A stretch of DNA of 64,000 bases from Flavobacterium phycosphaerae (GTDB lineage: Bacteria > Bacteroidota > Bacteroidia > Flavobacteriales > Flavobacteriaceae). A model generated the notes under the pieces. It was given only the letters and a program-made list of their open reading frames with translations, had not been told where the DNA came from and ran no database searches. Positions 1-10,029 of the stretch are shown piece by piece (position 1 is the stretch's first letter; each line of letters starts with the position of its first letter). The DNA lies in assembly GCF_010119235.1 (NCBI RefSeq), contig NZ_JAAATZ010000001.1, positions 92,501 through 156,500 of the forward strand. The letters run 5' to 3'. A program made the position numbers and the translations under genes.

Positions 1-565
<565 letters not shown>

Positions 566-573
566 TACTTTTT

Positions 574-608
574 AGCTTTTGGCTAACAGCTAATAGCTAT
601 CAGCTAAA
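574..608. repeat. Heptamer array in the rRNA spacer (AGCTAAT-like)
   Basis: Five consecutive 7-bp units (AGCTTTT, GGCTAAC, AGCTAAT, AGCTATC, AGCTAAA) lie between the 23S 5' end and tRNA-Ala. A related set of units occurs at 52883-52903. No function is evident. Confidence 0.7.
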
Positions 609-680
609 GCAGTGTTCTTTCTACTTTGTTATTATTTTCTTATCTCAATATGTCAATGAACTTTTTCCGTTTCCGGATCG

Positions 681-754
681 TGGAGAATATCGGAGTCGAA
701 CCGATGACCTCCTGCGTGCAAGGCAGGCGCTCTAGCCAGCTGAGCTAATCCCCC
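681..754 (-). tRNA. tRNA-Ala (anticodon TGC)
   Basis: The minus strand gives a 74-nt cloverleaf starting GGGGGATTAGCTCAG, with the anticodon in TTGCACG (TGC, alanine), the T-loop GGTTCGACTCC and the acceptor 3' side ATTCTCC followed by A. CCA is not encoded. Its position in the 16S-23S spacer after tRNA-Ile is the classical arrangement, so it should be released from the rRNA precursor. Confidence 0.97.
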
Positions 755-760
755 AATCTA

Positions 761-793
761 ATTATGAATTGTGAATTATGAATTATGAATTGG
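761..793. repeat. Heptamer array (ATTATGA units)
   Basis: Four and a half tandem copies of ATTATGA/ATTGTGA lie between tRNA-Ala and tRNA-Ile. They are transcribed as part of the rRNA precursor. Confidence 0.75.
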
Positions 794-855
794 CTATCCA
801 TAACCCCTCAACCCTAGAATTTCCTTTATAAACTCAAACAGCCCTTCTTAATGCG

Positions 856-883
856 TAATTACTAATTCGTAATTCCTAATTTA
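856..883. repeat. Heptamer array (TAATTCC-like units)
   Basis: Four 7-bp units (TAATTAC, TAATTCG, TAATTCC, TAATTTA) end five bases before the tRNA-Ile gene on the plus-strand coordinate. This is the second period-7 array in the same 134-bp tRNA spacer. Confidence 0.7.
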
Positions 884-888
884 AAAAG

Positions 889-962
889 TAGTCCCGCCCA
901 GACTCGAACTGGGGACCCCTACATTATCAGTGTAGTACTCTAACCAGCTGAGCTACGAGACT
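889..962 (-). tRNA. tRNA-Ile (anticodon GAT)
   Basis: The minus strand gives a 74-nt cloverleaf starting AGTCTCGTAGCTCAG. The anticodon loop CTGATAA contains GAT (isoleucine). The T-arm is CCCAGTTCGAGTCTGGG and the acceptor closes with CGGGACT plus discriminator A. It is the first tRNA of the rRNA spacer. CCA is not encoded. Confidence 0.97.
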
Positions 963-1048
963 CTGTTTTTTTGCTTATTATAATATTTGAACTAACAGCG
1001 AGAGTAATTGAATTGTCTAATCTAAGACCTATCCTTCTTTTTGTCTCT

Positions 1049-2563
<1,515 letters not shown>

Positions 2564-2736
2564 TATTGTTTGCTCTTTCGAGCTAATTATTTAGACAAAG
2601 GCTAGGCTTTTCAAATCTTCCGATTCTCTTACTCTCTTTTATTTGTTTTAGAATCTCTTCTAAAACGGCTGTCAATTCAATATGTCTATGAACGTTTTCT
2701 TATCTTGTTTTTCGCCTCTCTTTCGGTTAGCGGGTG

Positions 2737-2766
2737 CAAAAGTAAGTAACTTTTTTATTCTGGCAA
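2737..2766 (-). promoter_or_regulatory. rRNA operon promoter, proximal
   Basis: On the minus strand TTG (2766-2764) is followed by 19 bp and TACTTTTG (2744-2737), a full match to the Bacteroidetes consensus TTG-N19-TAnnTTTG. The element is followed by CACCCGC and lies about 170 nt upstream of the 16S 5' end. The spacing and position fit the main rrn promoter. Confidence 0.75.
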
Positions 2767-2849
2767 GCTTTTTTGAAAATATTTTTAATTTTATTTTCCC
2801 TCCACTTGTATTCCCAAAACTTTCAATGAACTCCCTCTCTTGCGGGGTG

Positions 2850-2876
2850 CAAATATAAAAACTAAATTCTTCCCAA
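2850..2876 (-). promoter_or_regulatory. rRNA operon promoter, distal
   Basis: On the minus strand TATATTTG (2857-2850) is followed by CACCCCGC, nearly the same initiation region as the proximal promoter. A TTG lies 16 bp upstream (2876-2874) and another 21 bp upstream. The two promoters are about 113 bp apart in tandem. The rest of the gap to 3101 holds a short repeat near 2942 and a dispersed repeat at 2997-3083. I see no gene in it. Confidence 0.55.
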
Positions 2877-2941
2877 TCCAAATAAATCTCGCCCTTTTTT
2901 TGTCTTTTTTTTAATCCGCTGATTTAAAGTTTTTTGCAATC

Positions 2942-2960
2942 ACCGTTGGTCGATTATTTT
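2942..2960 (+). repeat. Short repeat ACCGTTGGTCGATTATTTT, copy 1
   Basis: This 19-bp string recurs exactly at 23807-23825, and similar bases continue on its 5' side (TTGCAATC against TTGCGGTT). It lies upstream of the rRNA promoters. Confidence 0.6.
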
Positions 2961-2996
2961 TTTAAACCATCACAAAAACACAAAACACTTCCCTCT

Positions 2997-3083
2997 TTAG
3001 CCCCGATTGCAGTGGCTACCGCGTAGCACGGAAAGCGGGAAAATGGACAACAAAAAAGCCCGAAACTTTCGCTCCGAGCTTTT
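2997..3083 (+). repeat. Dispersed ~85-bp element, copy A
   Basis: The element begins TAGCCCCGATTGCAGTGGC, contains the small hairpin GCTAC-cgc-GTAGC, then GCGGGAAA, and ends GCCCGAAACTTTCGCTCC. Four relatives occur at 21934, 31088, 38789 and 54093. Here it lies antisense, just past the 3' end of the DUF4294 gene. Confidence 0.8.
3057..3080 (-). terminator. Terminator of the DUF4294 gene, inside repeat copy A
   Basis: On the minus strand AGCTCGGA pairs with TTTCGGGCT (two G-U pairs) around the loop GCGAAAG and is followed by six T. The hairpin is formed by the 3' part of the dispersed element, 19 nt past the stop codon. Confidence 0.6.
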
Positions 3084-3101
3084 ACACTATATATAGTAGA
3101 G

Positions 3102-3776
3102 TTATTTTTTTAATGCTTTTTTCTCCCAATAGTCGGTTAGTTCGTCTATATCAACCGGATTGGCCGGCTTTTGAGGTACCAATCTGCCTCGGGTAAAAGC
3201 TCTATCGAGAATGGTTTCGATTAGAAAATCTTCATTGACATCGTAGGGAGCGTATTTTGTTTTTAGATTGATATCAAATAGACGGGCGGTATTATTGGAC
3301 CAGAAGGCCTTCCAACCGCTTTTGTAGTCTTTAATAAGTTCAAAAGTGGTAAAACCGGTTTGACGGTGGATTAGTTTGACTAAAATTTGGCCTTGTTTAC
3401 GAGACAGTTTTTTAAGTTGGCCGGTGAATTCGCCTTCTATATAATCTTCTACGATTTTGAAGTACTTTCTTTTTTCGCGTTTTGATTTAAGTTTATCCAA
3501 GTTTTTGTTCAGTACTGTCAAACGTTCTGCTGCAGTTTTAGCATAAGGATATACTTTATAAACTCTGTTTTGCAACAAGAGAAACGCTTTCTTTTCTTCG
3601 GCTGTTAGTTTTTGTTTGTAGACGATTACTTCTTCTAACTGAACCGGTTCATCAAGAATGGTGTCGCTTTCCTCTACTCCTATTTCTCTTTTAGGAATAG
3701 AATCGGTTGTAATTTGAGCTTTTGTAGCTAATGAAATAAGGAACATAAAAGCGAAAAAACACAGCTTTTTACTCAT
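3102..3776 (-). CDS. DUF4294 domain secreted/periplasmic protein
   Basis: The product is 224 residues, of unknown function, from a family found widely in Bacteroidetes. I place the start at MSKKLCFFAFMFL because it gives a clean signal peptide (about residues 1-20, ending ATKA/Q). The longer open frame adds 33 residues that do not look like protein and would overlap the divergent peptidase gene. After the signal peptide comes a variable stretch with VQLEEVIVYK, then a basic, helical core (about residues 65-190) with VYPYAKTAAERL and FWSNNTARLFDINLK, the conserved DUF4294 part. The family assignment rests on recognition of this core. The role is unknown. Confidence 0.85.
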   Translation of the reverse strand: MSKKLCFFAFMFLISLATKAQITTDSIPKREIGVEESDTILDEPVQLEEVIVYKQKLTAEEKKAFLLLQNRVYKVYPYAKTAAERLTVLNKNLDKLKSKREKRKYFKIVEDYIEGEFTGQLKKLSRKQGQILVKLIHRQTGFTTFELIKDYKSGWKAFWSNNTARLFDINLKTKYAPYDVNEDFLIETILDRAFTRGRLVPQKPANPVDIDELTDYWEKKALKK

Positions 3777-3901
3777 GCCTTTACAATTGTCTTTTGGGTA
3801 TTCGTGATTCTTGAATTTCATGGATAGTATTATTAAGGTAAAAATATATAATATCCTTAACAACTGTAATGCCAAATTTATATTTTAGCGAAAAAAAAAT
3901 T

Positions 3902-4990
3902 ATGGCAACAGAATCGATACTGACAAAATCATCGCTTTCTTTTTTGGAAAGTTACTTAAATAATGCTTCACCGACCGGTTACGAATCGAATGGGCAAAAA
4001 CTTTGGATGGACTATCTAAAACCTTATGTGGATAGTTTTATTACGGATACTTATGGTTCAGCCGTGGGTGTGATTAACGCTGACGCACCTTATAAAGTTG
4101 TTATTGAAGGACACTCGGATGAAATTTCGTGGTACGTAAATTATATTACTGACAACGGTCTTATCTATGTGATAAGAAATGGAGGTTCTGATCATCAAAT
4201 TGCGCCTTCGAAAAGAGTAAACATTCATACTAAAAAAGGTATTGTGAAAGGTGTTTTCGGTTGGCCAGCTATTCATACCAGAAATCGCGGCAAAGAAGAG
4301 TCGGCCACATTACACAATATTTTTATTGACTGTGGCTGTTCGACCAAAGAAGAAGTAGAAAAATTGGGAGTTCATGTAGGCTGTGTGATTACCTATCCTG
4401 ATGAATTCATGATTTTAAACGAAAATAAATTCGTTTGTAGAGCTATTGACAATAGAATGGGTGGTTTTATGATTGCTGAAGTAGCTCGTTTATTGAAAGA
4501 GAATAAAAAGAAATTGCCTTTTGGTTTATACATCACTAATTCCGTTCAGGAAGAAATAGGACTCCGAGGTGCCGAAATGATTACCAATACTATAAAACCT
4601 AATGTTGCAATTGTTACCGATGTTTGTCACGACACCACAACTCCAATGATTGAGAAAAAAATTGAAGGTGATTTACAGATGGGCAAAGGTCCGGTAATTG
4701 CTTATGCTCCAGCGGTTCATAATACTTTGAGAGATTTAATTGTAGGTACAGCGGAAGAAAAGAAAATTCCGTTTCAGCGCCATGCTACATCAAGAGCTAC
4801 GGGAACGGACACTGATGCTTTTGCTTACAGTAACGGTGGTGTAGCTTCGGCTTTGATTTCGTTGCCGCTTCGATATATGCATACTACAGTTGAAATGGTG
4901 CATCGTGAAGATGTTGAAAATGTTATCAAACTGATTTACGAAAGTTTATTAAAAATAGAAAACAACGATTCTTTTTCATACTTTAAATAA
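3902..4990 (+). CDS. M42 family metallopeptidase (aminopeptidase)
   Basis: The product is a 362-residue cytosolic aminopeptidase/glutamyl-aminopeptidase-like enzyme with two metal ions. The expected ligands are in order: H71 in GHSDE, D183 in AIDNRMGG, the catalytic pair E217/E218 in SVQEEIG, D240 in VTDVCHD, and H327 in RYMHTTVE. The ATG at 3902 is preferred over one 33 bp earlier because M42 proteins begin directly with the helix SLSFLESYLNNASPTGYE. It is transcribed away from the DUF4294 gene and ends just before a strong bidirectional terminator. Substrate preference cannot be read from sequence. Confidence 0.93.
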   Translation: MATESILTKSSLSFLESYLNNASPTGYESNGQKLWMDYLKPYVDSFITDTYGSAVGVINADAPYKVVIEGHSDEISWYVNYITDNGLIYVIRNGGSDHQIAPSKRVNIHTKKGIVKGVFGWPAIHTRNRGKEESATLHNIFIDCGCSTKEEVEKLGVHVGCVITYPDEFMILNENKFVCRAIDNRMGGFMIAEVARLLKENKKKLPFGLYITNSVQEEIGLRGAEMITNTIKPNVAIVTDVCHDTTTPMIEKKIEGDLQMGKGPVIAYAPAVHNTLRDLIVGTAEEKKIPFQRHATSRATGTDTDAFAYSNGGVASALISLPLRYMHTTVEMVHREDVENVIKLIYESLLKIENNDSFSYFK

Positions 4991-5000
4991 TCACAAACAA

Positions 5001-5036
5001 AAAGCATCATTAGTAAAGACGAACTAATGATGCTTT
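5001..5036. terminator. Bidirectional terminator
   Basis: A perfect 14-bp stem (AAAGCATCATTAGT with its complement) closes an 8-nt loop, with A and T runs outside. It separates two convergent genes ending at 4990 and 5074. Confidence 0.9.
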
Positions 5037-5073
5037 TAACTCTCGCAGTGTTGCGAAAGCAATCAACCTAAAC

Positions 5074-5556
5074 TTATAGTTTTAAATCTACTGATACTGC
5101 AATATTATTGTTTGAAATTTTATTGCTTTTTACAGATCGATTAATTTTTTCGAAATCTAATGGGTACACTTCACTGGTAACTGTACTTTCAATGATTTGA
5201 TTAGCTTCATTGATATAGTCTTCGAATGTTTTTTCTAGTGAAAGTGGTTGAGCGATTACTTCTTGACTTTCGGTGATTAATTTGTTTTCAGCGATGACAT
5301 CTTCTATAGTTTTTGTGTAATTAGTTTTGATTACTGTATTTGGATCAAAAACAGTAGTCTCGTCTGAATTATTGGCAAATGTAATTTTAGAGAATTCTTG
5401 ATTTACAAAAGCCTGTTGGCTTTGTTGATTGTCTTCTACACTTACTGTAGTTACTTCTTGTTGGTTTAAATCTTGTGTTTTAAACTCACTTGCTGCTTTG
5501 CTATTGGTAGTAAAAAGTAAAGCAACTAGTCCTAAAAATGTGATTGATGTTTTCAT
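5074..5556 (-). CDS. Secreted protein of unknown function
   Basis: The product is 160 residues. A signal peptide (MKTSITFLGLVALLFTTNSKA, cleavage near residue 21) precedes a polar Gln/Glu/Asn/Thr-rich chain without cysteines or a recognisable domain. The C-terminal part (TIEDVIAENKLITESQ, EDYINEANQIIES) is predicted helical and ends in NNNIAVSVDLKL. I do not recognise the family. A Bacteroidetes -7 hexamer-like element TATATTTG lies at 5619-5612 on the same strand, about 55 nt upstream of the ATG, without a clear -33 TTG. Confidence 0.7.
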   Translation of the reverse strand: MKTSITFLGLVALLFTTNSKAASEFKTQDLNQQEVTTVSVEDNQQSQQAFVNQEFSKITFANNSDETTVFDPNTVIKTNYTKTIEDVIAENKLITESQEVIAQPLSLEKTFEDYINEANQIIESTVTSEVYPLDFEKINRSVKSNKISNNNIAVSVDLKL

Positions 5557-5710
5557 GATGATTGATTTTTTTTTTAATTGATGATTTTAGTATTGTTATT
5601 AATATCCTATGCAAATATATATCTAAAAACAAGTATCTTGTATTACATAGTACTTAATTTTAACAAATTTTTAACTTTTAACATTCTCTATCATGTTGAT
5701 TTTAAAGATA

Positions 5711-5742
5711 AAAGCACCGTATACGATTGTAAACGGTGCTTT
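5711..5742 (-). terminator. Terminator of the ankyrin-repeat gene
   Basis: The stem AAAGCACCGT/ACGGTGCTTT is followed on the minus strand by TTTTATCTTT. It starts 9 nt past the stop codon at 5752. Confidence 0.85.
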
Positions 5743-5751
5743 TGTAATTTC

Positions 5752-6125
5752 TTAGGCTTGTTTCAAAATAGCCAATGCCTCTTGAGAATTTGAGAATTCT
5801 GCATATTTTAAAGCAGTATACCCTCTTTCATCTTTCACCTCTTTTTTAGCTCCTTTTTCTAATAAATACTTAATAATATCTACTTTGTTGTAGCGAGCCG
5901 CAAACATTAGAGGTGTCATTCCGTTTGATTCTTCATTGACATCTGCTCCATATTCAACGAATTTTTTTACTGTAGTTAAATCGCCTTTGTAAATAGCAGT
6001 ACACAAAGGAGAATTTGGATCCATTACAACTTCTTTAGAAATTGCAATGTTTGAAACATTAGATGCCAATGATACATTAGCAAAAGCTACTAGAGCTAAA
6101 CCTGCGAAAATGATTGTTTTTTCAT
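5752..6125 (-). CDS. Secreted ankyrin-repeat protein, signal peptide out of frame by one base
   Basis: The intact frame (5752-6069) encodes two to three ankyrin repeats (SPLCTAIYKGDLTTVKKFV, GMTPLMFAARYNKVDIIKYL, GYTALKYAEF), a fold for protein binding. Upstream, the same frame continues as IIFAGLALVAFANVSLA, a clear signal-peptide core, but has no start codon. The obvious ATG (6125-6123) is followed by six A and reads MKKQSFSQV then stop. With seven A it would read MKKTIIFAGLALVAFANVSLA joined to the repeats. I therefore infer a one-base deletion in the run at 6117-6122, real or a sequencing error. With the base restored the product is about 124 residues and exported. Confidence 0.7.
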
Positions 6126-6231
6126 GATGATTTGATTTAAAAGTTATTGATTGACGATAAGACGTCTGACCATTAATTTTCGTTGCATCAAATAGTTAAC
6201 TATAACAAAACTTTAACATTTGGCATAAAAA

Positions 6232-6251
6232 AACCACGCCTGAGCGTGGTT
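6232..6251 (-). terminator. purC terminator
   Basis: On the minus strand an 8-bp stem AACCACGC/GCGTGGTT with a 4-nt loop is followed by seven T. It starts 23 nt past the purC stop. Confidence 0.85.
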
Positions 6252-6273
6252 ATTAATTATATACTTCTTCATT

Positions 6274-7221
6274 TTATGATTTCAAAAACTGGAAAACGTT
6301 TTGTTCTATGCGCTGGTTGATATTTGAAATATCAGCTTTTATGAATTTTTCACCAATAATATTCTCATACAATTCAATATAACGTTCAGAAACTGTTTCG
6401 ATATATTCATCAGTCATATCAGGAATTTGTTGTCCTTCTTTTCCTTGAAAACCATTTTCAATCAGCCAACGGCGAACGAATTCTTTAGACAATTGTTTTT
6501 GCTCTTCACCTCTGTCTTGTCTATCCTGATATCCCTCAGCATAAAAATAACGGGAGGAATCGGGAGTATGTATCTCGTCAATTAAAACAATCACTCCGTC
6601 TTTGGTTTTCCCGAATTCATATTTAGTGTCTACCAAAATTAACCCTCTGCTTGCGGCTATCTCTGTTCCTCTTTGATACAAAGCTCGGGTGTATTTTTCT
6701 AAAACCAGATAATCTTCTTCAGAAACTATTTGGTTAGCCAATATAGCTTCTCTCGAAATATCTTCATCATGCGAACCGTTATCCGCTTTAGTGGTTGGTG
6801 TTATAATAGGTGTTGGAAATTTGTCGTTTTCCTTTAATCCTTCAGGCATAGTTACTCCACAAATACTTCTTTTACCCAAAGCATATTCACGGGCAGCATG
6901 ACCCGAAAGATAACCGCGAATGACCATTTCAACTTTAAAAGGTTCACAAAGATGGCCAATGGCAACATTTGGATCGGGAGTAGCAATAAGCCAGTTAGGT
7001 ACAATATCTTGTGTCAAATGCATAAACTTGGTCGCTATTTGATTCAAAATTTGGCCTTTATACGGAATGCCTTTAGGCATTACGACATCAAAAGCAGAAA
7101 GTCGATCAGTGGCTATCATGACTAATAATTCGTCATTTATGTTATAAACCTCTCGTACTTTACCTCTGTAAACAGATTTTTGCCCCGGAAATTGGAAGTG
7201 GGTTGTAGTGATAGTATTCAT
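6274..7221 (-). CDS. purC: Phosphoribosylaminoimidazole-succinocarboxamide synthase (SAICAR synthase)
   Basis: The enzyme joins CAIR with aspartate using ATP, a step of de novo purine synthesis in the cytosol. The 315-residue length and the motifs fit the long form of the family: YRGKVREVY (18-26) at the ATP site, [12 protein letters not shown] (38-49), [14 protein letters not shown] (about 100-113) and [16 protein letters not shown] (141-156), which binds CAIR and magnesium. The start is [14 protein letters not shown]; the eight upstream codons in the open frame are not protein-like. It stands alone with its own terminator. Confidence 0.96.
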   Translation of the reverse strand: MNTITTTHFQFPGQKSVYRGKVREVYNINDELLVMIATDRLSAFDVVMPKGIPYKGQILNQIATKFMHLTQDIVPNWLIATPDPNVAIGHLCEPFKVEMVIRGYLSGHAAREYALGKRSICGVTMPEGLKENDKFPTPIITPTTKADNGSHDEDISREAILANQIVSEEDYLVLEKYTRALYQRGTEIAASRGLILVDTKYEFGKTKDGVIVLIDEIHTPDSSRYFYAEGYQDRQDRGEEQKQLSKEFVRRWLIENGFQGKEGQQIPDMTDEYIETVSERYIELYENIIGEKFIKADISNINQRIEQNVFQFLKS

Positions 7222-7352
7222 TATAGTGTGTTGTTGTTGGCGCAAAAATAGTTTCTTTTACACACATACACAACCGAAGTTGGGGTTTCATTTTCGACAT
7301 TTATTTTCATTTGTATTAAAAAATTGTTATTATTGCACTAATTATAAGATAC

Positions 7353-8579
7353 ATGAGAGTCGCCCTAGTCACATTCTTCTTATCGCTAGTTTTCTATATT
7401 TCGGGACCAAGAGACAAAAGACCTACTTCTTTTTTTGGCCATGATACTATAGACAGTACTTTTATTACCATCCCGTTTTCATTGAGGATGGGGAATGTAT
7501 CCGACAGCTATGTCAGACAAATTACTCCCAAAATAGATTCTTTTTACAGCAAAAACATTAAGTCGCCTTACTATAGCGGTGGATTTATTGTTGCCAAAAA
7601 CGGACGCATTTTATACGAAGACTACCAAGGTTATTCTGATTCAAAAAATAAAACCCCTATTGATTCTTTAACCGCCATACACTTAGCTTCAGTAAGTAAA
7701 GTACTTACTGCTACTGCAGTTTTAAAATTGGTACAGGAAGACAATATTATGTTAGACCAAAAGGTTACTGACTGGTTGCCGAAATTCCCATACAAAGACA
7801 TAACGATTAGAATGTTGCTAAACCACCGAAGCGGTATTAAACCGTATTCAAGTTTTAGTGCTTTGCTAAAGAAAAATTGGAACAGTCGAAAAGTACTTTC
7901 TAATCAGGATATTTTGGATTTATTGGTACAACATAAATTCAAAAAATTATTTCCAACGAACACTCGTTTTGATTATTGCAATACCAATTATGTATTATTA
8001 GCCTTAATCATTGAAAGAGCTACCGGAATGAACTATCGTAAGGCCATGCAAGAGTTAATCTTCAAACCGCTTGGAATGAAGAGTACTTATGTATTCAATT
8101 ATGCAACTGATAAGGAAACAGCTTCTAAATCTTACAAAGGTAATGCACAATTCCCTTGGGATCAATTTGATGCTTTGTATGGTGATAAAAACATTTACTC
8201 TACTCCCAGAGATTTGGTAAAATTTGATTTAGCTACTTATTCGCCTGATTTTATCAAACCGGAACTTTTGCAAGAAGCTTATGTTGGCTATAGCTCAGGT
8301 CAAACCGCAAAACCGGTAAAAGATTATGGTTTAGGAATGCGCATGCGATTTTTACAACCTACCGGAGAAAAATTGATTTACCATAATGGTTGGTGGCATG
8401 GTAACAACACTTCATTTGTACCGGTTAGAAAAGATACGATAACGGTTGTATGTTTAGGAAATAAATATTCAAACCGTCCTTATACTACGCTAAGCATGGT
8501 GAGTAATTTATTTTACAAAAAGCCAAAGGCAGCAACTCATGAAATTCCAAGTGAATTAGAACTTGCCGGTAGCGAATAA
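7353..8579 (+). CDS. Serine hydrolase of the beta-lactamase/PBP fold
   Basis: The product has 408 residues with an N-terminal hydrophobic segment (1-18) that should export or anchor it. The catalytic set of class C beta-lactamase-like enzymes is complete: S113-V-S-K116, Y208-C-N210, and an HNG in place of KTG near residue 330 (YHNGWWHG). Such proteins act as esterases, peptidases or beta-lactamases, and the sequence does not decide which. The gene meets its convergent neighbour with no spacer, its stop ending at 8579 and the next one starting at 8580. A second member of the family is at 17301. Confidence 0.88.
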   Translation: MRVALVTFFLSLVFYISGPRDKRPTSFFGHDTIDSTFITIPFSLRMGNVSDSYVRQITPKIDSFYSKNIKSPYYSGGFIVAKNGRILYEDYQGYSDSKNKTPIDSLTAIHLASVSKVLTATAVLKLVQEDNIMLDQKVTDWLPKFPYKDITIRMLLNHRSGIKPYSSFSALLKKNWNSRKVLSNQDILDLLVQHKFKKLFPTNTRFDYCNTNYVLLALIIERATGMNYRKAMQELIFKPLGMKSTYVFNYATDKETASKSYKGNAQFPWDQFDALYGDKNIYSTPRDLVKFDLATYSPDFIKPELLQEAYVGYSSGQTAKPVKDYGLGMRMRFLQPTGEKLIYHNGWWHGNNTSFVPVRKDTITVVCLGNKYSNRPYTTLSMVSNLFYKKPKAATHEIPSELELAGSE

Positions 8580-9410
8580 CTACTCTTTTACCAAATAAAT
8601 CCCGTCTTCTTTGATTTCAATTTGTTTGTTTTTGTAAAGCGAACCGATTGCTTTTTTAAAGGTCTTTTTACTCATCTTCAACACCGTTTTGATGTCTTCG
8701 GGATGACTGTTGTCATTTAGTCTCAGGAAACCTCTGCTGGCTCTTAACTCGTCTAAGATTTTCTCGGCATTGGGTTCAATGTTTTCATAACCCAACTTTT
8801 GCAACGAAACATCAATCTTATGATCGGGACGGATGGTTTTTACATACCCCGTCATACGGTCACCCAAACGGATATCATCATATACTAGGTCTTTGTATAA
8901 AAGTCCTTTATGCGTGTCATTAATAATGACATTAATCCCTAAATCGGTAATGTGCGAAATGATTAAATCTACTTCATCGCCCTCGGCTACGGTTAAATTT
9001 TCATTGCTCAAAAACTGATTCGTTTTGCTCGAGGCCACAATCCTTCCGGTCTTTTCATCAATGTAAGCAAATACCAAATAGCGTTTCCCTTTTTCCATTG
9101 GACGAGCTTGCTCTTTGAACGGCACAAACAAATCTTTCTCTAATCCCCAATCGAGGAAAGCTCCAAATTTGTTGACATAATTCACCCGCAACAAACCAAA
9201 CTCATCCATCAAAATATAAGGTTCTAAAGTGGTCGCCACCGGTCTTTCTTCGTGGTCAAGATATACAAATACAATAATCTCATCGCCTACGGTATAGTCC
9301 TTAGGCATATATTTTAACGGGAGCAGCACATCGTCTTTTCCGTCGGTTAAAAACAATCCTACTTTGGTTTCTCTGGCTATGGTTAGTGTATTGTAATGCC
9401 CTATATTCAT
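8580..9410 (-). CDS. S1-like RNA-binding protein, CvfB family
   Basis: The product has 276 residues. It is composed of repeated S1-like beta-barrels (residues 1-65, about 66-135, and about 140-205 with GDEVDLIISHITDLGINVII) followed by a C-terminal winged helix (LRLNDNSHPEDIKTVLKMSKKTFKKAIGSLYK). This is the architecture of CvfB/YitL, cytosolic RNA-binding proteins linked to virulence gene expression in Firmicutes. The role in this group is unknown. The sequence TATCTTTG at 9443-9436 is a likely -7 promoter element. Confidence 0.88.
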   Translation of the reverse strand: MNIGHYNTLTIARETKVGLFLTDGKDDVLLPLKYMPKDYTVGDEIIVFVYLDHEERPVATTLEPYILMDEFGLLRVNYVNKFGAFLDWGLEKDLFVPFKEQARPMEKGKRYLVFAYIDEKTGRIVASSKTNQFLSNENLTVAEGDEVDLIISHITDLGINVIINDTHKGLLYKDLVYDDIRLGDRMTGYVKTIRPDHKIDVSLQKLGYENIEPNAEKILDELRASRGFLRLNDNSHPEDIKTVLKMSKKTFKKAIGSLYKNKQIEIKEDGIYLVKE

Positions 9411-9457
9411 CTTGTTTGCTTGTCAATTTGCTTTGCAAAGATAGGCAAATTTGAAAC

Positions 9458-9488
9458 TTGAATTTGCATTTTAAAATGTGTAGTTTTG
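9458..9488 (+). promoter_or_regulatory. Promoter of the ECF sigma/anti-sigma pair
   Basis: TTG (9458-9460), 20 bp, then TAGTTTTG (9481-9488) match the primary-sigma consensus of Bacteroidetes. The start codon is about 41 nt downstream. This suggests the pair is expressed by the housekeeping sigma factor. Confidence 0.7.
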
Positions 9489-9529
9489 TGTAGTGTAACA
9501 AAACCAATACTTTTTACACTAACAAAGCT

Positions 9530-10024
9530 ATGAGTGAAAACTTAGAACAATCGTTTGTCAAGCAGCTAAAGGAGAACCAAAACATCATCCACAAGATATG
9601 TAGGTTGTACACCAATGGCGAAGACGCTCACAACGACTTATTTCAGGAAATCACCATTCAGCTTTGGAAAGCCTTCCCGAAATTTAGAGGCGAATCTAAA
9701 TTTTCAACTTGGGCTTACCGCGTGGCCTTGAATACCGCCATCACCCTATACCGAAAAAGTACCCGTTCTATCAACACGGTGACATACGAAGGGCAGTTTC
9801 ATTTCATCAGTCAAGAAGAATACAATCACGAAGAAGAAGAACAACTTAAGTTGATGTATCAGGCCGTGCAACAGCTTAATGATATCGAAAAAGCATTGGT
9901 CTTCTTGTACTTGGAAGACAAAGATTACACCGAAATATCGGAAACATTGGGGATTAGCGAAGTAAATGCGCGAGTGAAAATGAACAGAATTAAAGGAAAA
10001 TTAAAAAAAATATTAAATCCCTAA
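9530..10024 (+). CDS. ECF-type RNA polymerase sigma factor
   Basis: The product has 164 residues, the usual size for an ECF sigma factor. Region 2 (about 10-75) has NGEDAHNDLFQEITIQLWKA and the -10 recognition helix FSTWAYRVALNTAITLYRK. Region 4 (about 110-162) has IEKALVFLYLEDKDYTEI and the helix-turn-helix SETLGISEVNARVKMNRIK. The next gene starts 5 nt after its stop and encodes a small membrane protein, the usual place for an anti-sigma factor. The target promoters are unknown. Confidence 0.92.
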   Translation: MSENLEQSFVKQLKENQNIIHKICRLYTNGEDAHNDLFQEITIQLWKAFPKFRGESKFSTWAYRVALNTAITLYRKSTRSINTVTYEGQFHFISQEEYNHEEEEQLKLMYQAVQQLNDIEKALVFLYLEDKDYTEISETLGISEVNARVKMNRIKGKLKKILNP

Positions 10025-10029
10025 GGATT

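Noticed and set aside
2672..2881. 69-codon frame on the minus strand upstream of 16S
   Set aside because: It covers both rRNA promoters and the leader; its composition follows the AT-rich promoter DNA.
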